DNA from: CAVSRC01 sp963798195
GTDB lineage: Bacteria > Pseudomonadota > Alphaproteobacteria > Rhizobiales > Kaistiaceae
DNA length: 64,000 nt
Direction of reading: 5' to 3'
Assembly (NCBI GenBank): GCA_963798195.1
Contig: CAWCSF010000010.1
Coordinates: 1,364,001-1,428,000 of the forward strand
In this document: positions 60,587 to 64,000 of the stretch, in pieces
Position numbering within the stretch: the first letter of the stretch is position 1
Layout: the number at the start of each line of letters is the position of its first letter
The notes under the pieces: model-generated
Seen by the model: the letters and a program-made list of their open reading frames with translations, nothing else
Told to the model about the DNA's origin: nothing
Databases searched by the model: none
Made by a program: the position numbers and the translations under genes

Positions 60587-61447
60587 ATGGCCGCCGAAGG
60601 ACAATCCGCCGCATCGCTGCTCGCCTGGTACGCCGAAATGGGCGTGGACGCGACGCTGGAGGAGACCCCGGTGAACCGGCTGGTTCAGGCGCGCGAGGAA
60701 CCGGCCTCAACGGAACCATTGCGAACGCCGTTTCCGCCGACATTGACGCTGCCGGAGCGGCGCGCGCCGGCCCTGCCACCAGCGCCCCGGACGACCATCG
60801 CAGCGGCGAACGCTGCCGCACCAGACGACACCGCCCGGGCCGCACGGGCGACAGCCAAGGCCGCCGCGACACTGGATGAATTGCGCGCGGCGTTGGAGAG
60901 CTTCGAGGGCTGCAACCTGAAACAGACCGCCACCCAGCTCGTCTTCGCCGATGGCACGCCGGGGGCACGGGTAATGATCGTCGGCGAGGCGCCGGGGCGC
61001 GAGGAGGACATCCAGGGGCTTCCCTTCGTCGGCCGCTCAGGACGCCTGCTCGACCGCATGATGGAGGCCATCGGCCTTGACCGCACGTCGGTCTACATCG
61101 CCAACGTCGTTCCCTGGCGGCCGCCAGGTAACCGCACGCCAACGCCGCAGGAGACCGCGACCTGCCGGCCGTTCATCGAGCGGCAGATCGAACTCTGCGA
61201 TCCGGATTTCCTGATCTGCATGGGCGCGCCGTCGGCCGCGGAACTGCTGGGCAATCGCGAAGGCATCCTGAAATTCCGCGGTCGCTGGCGCGAGTTCGAC
61301 ACCGGCACGCGGAAGATCCGCGCCATGGCGACGCTGCACCCGGCCTACCTGCTCCGCCAGCCACTGCAAAAGCGGCTTGCGTGGCGGGACTTCCTCGCCC
61401 TTAAGGAAGCGCTCGACACAACAGAACCGAAACAGACGGATCCATGA
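60587..61447 (+). CDS. Uracil-DNA glycosylase (family 4-like)
   Basis: Protein of 286 aa with an Ala/Pro-rich N-terminal ~90-residue extension, then the UDG fold. Motif A: VGEAPGREEDIQGLPFVGRSG; motif B: ATLHPAYLLRQP. It removes uracil from DNA. Family 4 enzymes have four Fe-S cysteines; here Cys is seen in GCNLK and TATCRPF, but at two expected positions the sequence has K (CNLK) and W (NVVPWRPPGNR). It may be a variant without a normal cluster, as reported for some rhizobial UDGs. The stop overlaps the RraA-like gene (ATGA). Confidence 0.88.
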   Translation: MAAEGQSAASLLAWYAEMGVDATLEETPVNRLVQAREEPASTEPLRTPFPPTLTLPERRAPALPPAPRTTIAAANAAAPDDTARAARATAKAAATLDELRAALESFEGCNLKQTATQLVFADGTPGARVMIVGEAPGREEDIQGLPFVGRSGRLLDRMMEAIGLDRTSVYIANVVPWRPPGNRTPTPQETATCRPFIERQIELCDPDFLICMGAPSAAELLGNREGILKFRGRWREFDTGTRKIRAMATLHPAYLLRQPLQKRLAWRDFLALKEALDTTEPKQTDP

Positions 61448-62106
61448 CCGACAACGAACTCTTCGCCACCATCCGCGACCGCCTGTTCACCGCCGTGCTC
61501 GGCGATGTGATGGACATCGCCGGTCATAGTCGCCAGTTCCTGCCGCCGGAGGTGAAGCCCATCGCACCGGACATGGTGCTCGTCGGTCGCGCCATGCCGG
61601 TCCAGCTCAAGGATGTCGGGCCGTCCGATGTGGCCGCCGATGCCTTCGGCCTGATGTTCAAGGCGCTCGACGAGCTCAAGAACGGCGAAATCTACATCAC
61701 GGCAGGTGGCTCGCTGGACTACGCCCTGTGGGGTGGGTTGATGAGCGCGCGCGCCCAGCGACTGGGCAGCCCCGGCGCGGTGTTCGACGGCTTCCATCGC
61801 GACACGCGCGAAATCATCAGCCTCGGTTTCCCGGTCTTCTCGCGCGGCGCCTATGCGCAGGACCAGCGCGGCAGGGGGCTGGTCGTCGATTTCCGCTGCC
61901 CGGTAGAGTTCGCCAACGGCGCCCGCGCGGAGCCCGGAGACATCATCGTCGGCGATGTCGACGGCGTCGTTATCGTCCCGGCACGCCATGAGATGGAAAT
62001 CATCCAGGCGGCACTCACCAAGGTGGATGGCGAAGATGGCGTCCGGCGCATGATCGAGTCCGGCGAATCGACGCAGGACGTATTCGCAAAAACCGGCATC
62101 ATGTAG
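61444..62106 (+). CDS. RraA-like protein
   Basis: Protein of 220 aa with the RraA/demethylmenaquinone methyltransferase-like swivelling fold: TAVLGDVMDIAGHSRQFLPP, GGLMSARAQRLGSPGAVFDGFHRD and RAEPGDIIVGDVDGVVIVP. Some members act as 4-hydroxy-4-methyl-2-oxoglutarate aldolases or oxaloacetate decarboxylases; others bind RNase E. The Arg/Asp pair for aldolase activity cannot be placed with certainty. Translation is coupled to the UDG gene. Confidence 0.85.
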   Translation: MTDNELFATIRDRLFTAVLGDVMDIAGHSRQFLPPEVKPIAPDMVLVGRAMPVQLKDVGPSDVAADAFGLMFKALDELKNGEIYITAGGSLDYALWGGLMSARAQRLGSPGAVFDGFHRDTREIISLGFPVFSRGAYAQDQRGRGLVVDFRCPVEFANGARAEPGDIIVGDVDGVVIVPARHEMEIIQAALTKVDGEDGVRRMIESGESTQDVFAKTGIM

Positions 62107-62209
62107 CCGGCGAAAACGGCCCGGCTGCTGCACCGCGCCTTGAATTCGGCGCGGCAACGGCTGACAAGAAGACGCTCGATTCGTCGCAAGCCGAAGACTC
62201 CCTGGTCTC

Positions 62210-63499
62210 ATGGCCATCCAGCTCGTCGCCGTCGCCTCCCTCCTGCTAGGCTCGGCCTTTCTGCTCATCGCCGGCGCCTTGCACGGCCTGCTGCTTGCCG
62301 TTCGCGGCACGGTGGCGGGGTTTTCCACCGCCGAGCTCGGCCTGCTCGGCACCAGCTGGGCTTTCGGCTTCGTCACCGGCTGCGTGTTGATCCCCCATGT
62401 CGTGCGCCGGGTCGGCCACATCCGCGCCTACGGCGCGCTGGCCTCCATCGGGGCCATCATCATCCTGCTGAACCTTCTGATTGTTTCGCCGACGGCCTGG
62501 ATACTGACGCGCGCCGTGTCCGGCTTCGCCTTCGCCGGCGCAGCGATGATCGTGGAGAGCTGGCTCAACGAACGCGCCACCCGCGAAAACCGTGGCACCG
62601 TGTTCTCGATCTATCAGATGGTGAACTTTGCCGCTTCCACCGCCGGCCAACTCCTGCTCGTCATCAACCCACCCACGGACTATTTCTATTTCGTCCTTGG
62701 TGCGATCTTCTATTGCCTCGCCATCCTGCCGACGGCGCTCTCCACCGCCGCGACGCCGCAGCCGCTGAAGACCACGCGCTTCGACATCCGTCGGCTTTAT
62801 GCCCTCTCGCCGGTATCGGCGGTCGGCTGCTTCCTCATCGGGATGGTGAACGGTGCCTTCGGTACGCTGGGACCGGTCTACGCCCAACGTATCGGCCTCC
62901 CCATCCGCGAGGTGGCGATGCTCACGGCCGGCGCCCTCCTTGGTGGCTCACTGATCCAGTTCCCGCTCGGCTGGTTGTCGGACCGGATGGATCGCCGCCG
63001 GGTACTGGTCGGCGTCGGCATCGGCGCCGTCATCATCGGCCTCATGATCGTCACGCTGAGGCCGCGGGACGCGGTGTTCATCACCAGTCTCGTCGTGCTC
63101 TACGGCGCAATGAGCTATCCGATGTATGCGCTCGCGGTCGCCCACGCCAACGACTTCGCCGGCACCGACGAGTTCGTGAAGATCGCGAGCGGCCTGCTGC
63201 TGCTCTACGGCTTCGGCACCATGCTCGGGCCCATCGCCGCCGCTTACACCATGCAGAGCTGGATGCCGGAGGGCCTCTTCGCATTCACCGCGACGGTTCA
63301 CGCGCTGGTGGTTGCCTACACGCTGTTCCGCATGACCCGGCGCGCCCCACCCTCGCCGTCAACGCGGGAGATCTTCCAGGGCCTGCCCCTCCCGAAGACG
63401 GTCACGCCGGAAAGCGCCGCCCTCGACCCCCGCGCAGGCGCCGACCCGGCAGCTACGGCCGAGGCATCGCCGCCGGAACCCCAAGAACCCCGCGAATAA
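62210..63499 (+). CDS. MFS transporter
   Basis: Protein of 429 aa with twelve predicted hydrophobic helices. Major facilitator features: LGLLGTSWAFGFVTGCVLIPHVVRRVGHIRAYG in the first half and GWLSDRMDRRRVLVGVGIG in the central loop, with ESWLNERATRENRGTVF in the region of the YcaD-like branch. The substrate is unknown. C-terminal ~60 residues are proline-rich and cytosolic. Confidence 0.88.
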   Translation: MAIQLVAVASLLLGSAFLLIAGALHGLLLAVRGTVAGFSTAELGLLGTSWAFGFVTGCVLIPHVVRRVGHIRAYGALASIGAIIILLNLLIVSPTAWILTRAVSGFAFAGAAMIVESWLNERATRENRGTVFSIYQMVNFAASTAGQLLLVINPPTDYFYFVLGAIFYCLAILPTALSTAATPQPLKTTRFDIRRLYALSPVSAVGCFLIGMVNGAFGTLGPVYAQRIGLPIREVAMLTAGALLGGSLIQFPLGWLSDRMDRRRVLVGVGIGAVIIGLMIVTLRPRDAVFITSLVVLYGAMSYPMYALAVAHANDFAGTDEFVKIASGLLLLYGFGTMLGPIAAAYTMQSWMPEGLFAFTATVHALVVAYTLFRMTRRAPPSPSTREIFQGLPLPKTVTPESAALDPRAGADPAATAEASPPEPQEPRE

Positions 63500-63513
63500 G
63501 GCAGTTTCGCCCT

Positions 63514-63551
63514 GTTGTGTTGGACTTTGGCCTACGCCAAAATGCCCACAA
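63514..63551. repeat. Long imperfect hairpin between MFS and livH-like genes
   Basis: Inner stem TTTGGC-CTAC-GCCAAA (63526-63541) and outer stem TTGTG/CACAA (63514-63518 and 63547-63551). It lies about 45 bases before the LivH start. It could terminate the MFS transcript or act in the LivH leader; there is no U-run, so the role is open. Confidence 0.35.
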
Positions 63552-63594
63552 CAATCGCGGCACCGTCAGGTAGCCGCTGGGGACCGGGGTCTGA

Positions 63595-64000
<406 letters not shown>

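Overview
The window is GC-rich (about 60-65% by eye) and densely coded on both strands. Gene content and order suggest an alphaproteobacterium of the order Hyphomicrobiales (Rhizobiales). Supporting signs are an mbfA-type ferritin/VIT iron exporter preceded by an Irr-type iron control element, the hisI-folE / NifU-like / yidD neighbourhood, a DUF3126 gene beside cysE, a usg gene, the BTLCP cysteine-protease family and a TTGA-N6-GCAA anaerobox before hemN. No rRNA, phage, insertion sequence, CRISPR array or integrated element was seen. It reads as ordinary chromosome with a few accessory blocks. The genus cannot be resolved from this sequence.

Layout. 1-6.5 kb: lipoprotein and CDF cation transporter, mbfA, secreted BTLCP protein, PilZ and PAS proteins, rhomboid and CBS proteins. 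6.5-13.1 kb: hisI, folE, NifU-like scaffold, yidD, gamma carbonic anhydrase, DUF3126, cysE, alpha/beta hydrolase, zinc-finger protein, plus a 45-codon gene (8317-8454) supported by a strong ribosome binding site. 13.1-19.7 kb: flavin monooxygenase without a normal start, VOC protein, MATE and LysE exporters, arfB, tRNA-Leu(UAA), PadR regulator and a frameshifted MFS gene. 20-32 kb: serine hydrolase, PD40 protein, a large adenylate cyclase/AAA protein, an SDR followed by a fragment of an EAL-domain gene, a short MetE-type protein, a TetR/monooxygenase pair, gpt, a CinA-like protein and hemN. 32-41 kb: frameshifted FAD-linked oxidase, sfsA, map, radC, SDR plus GH15 glucanohydrolase, and a natural Gfo/Idh/MocA-aldo/keto reductase fusion.

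41-47.3 kb is the most system-like block. A GT21-type glycosyltransferase and a UDP-2,3-diacylglucosamine-diphosphatase-like enzyme are followed by circularly permuted ATP-grasp, alpha-E, transglutaminase and Anbu (proteasome-like peptidase) genes. The last four are a known conserved cluster of unknown biochemical role. 47.3-53.4 kb holds usg, a Popeye-like cNMP-binding membrane protein, a molybdenum-cofactor maturation set (two XdhC proteins and a MoCF-nucleotidyltransferase fusion) and a TctDE-type two-component system. 53.4-57.6 kb encodes a periplasmic binding protein and a complete TctCBA transporter, probably the target of TctDE. 57.6-64 kb has two tandem sorbosone-dehydrogenase-like proteins, a UDG, an RraA-like protein, an MFS permease and the start of a LivH-type ABC permease that runs off the window.

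Three genes carry single-base frameshifts (about 19076, 33416 and 50705), and a fourth lacks a start codon in a way that one indel would explain (about 13111-13141). Each downstream frame is intact, so residual assembly indels are at least as likely as true decay. Three convergent gene pairs share a CTAG stop-stop overlap (8317, 10757 and 38557).
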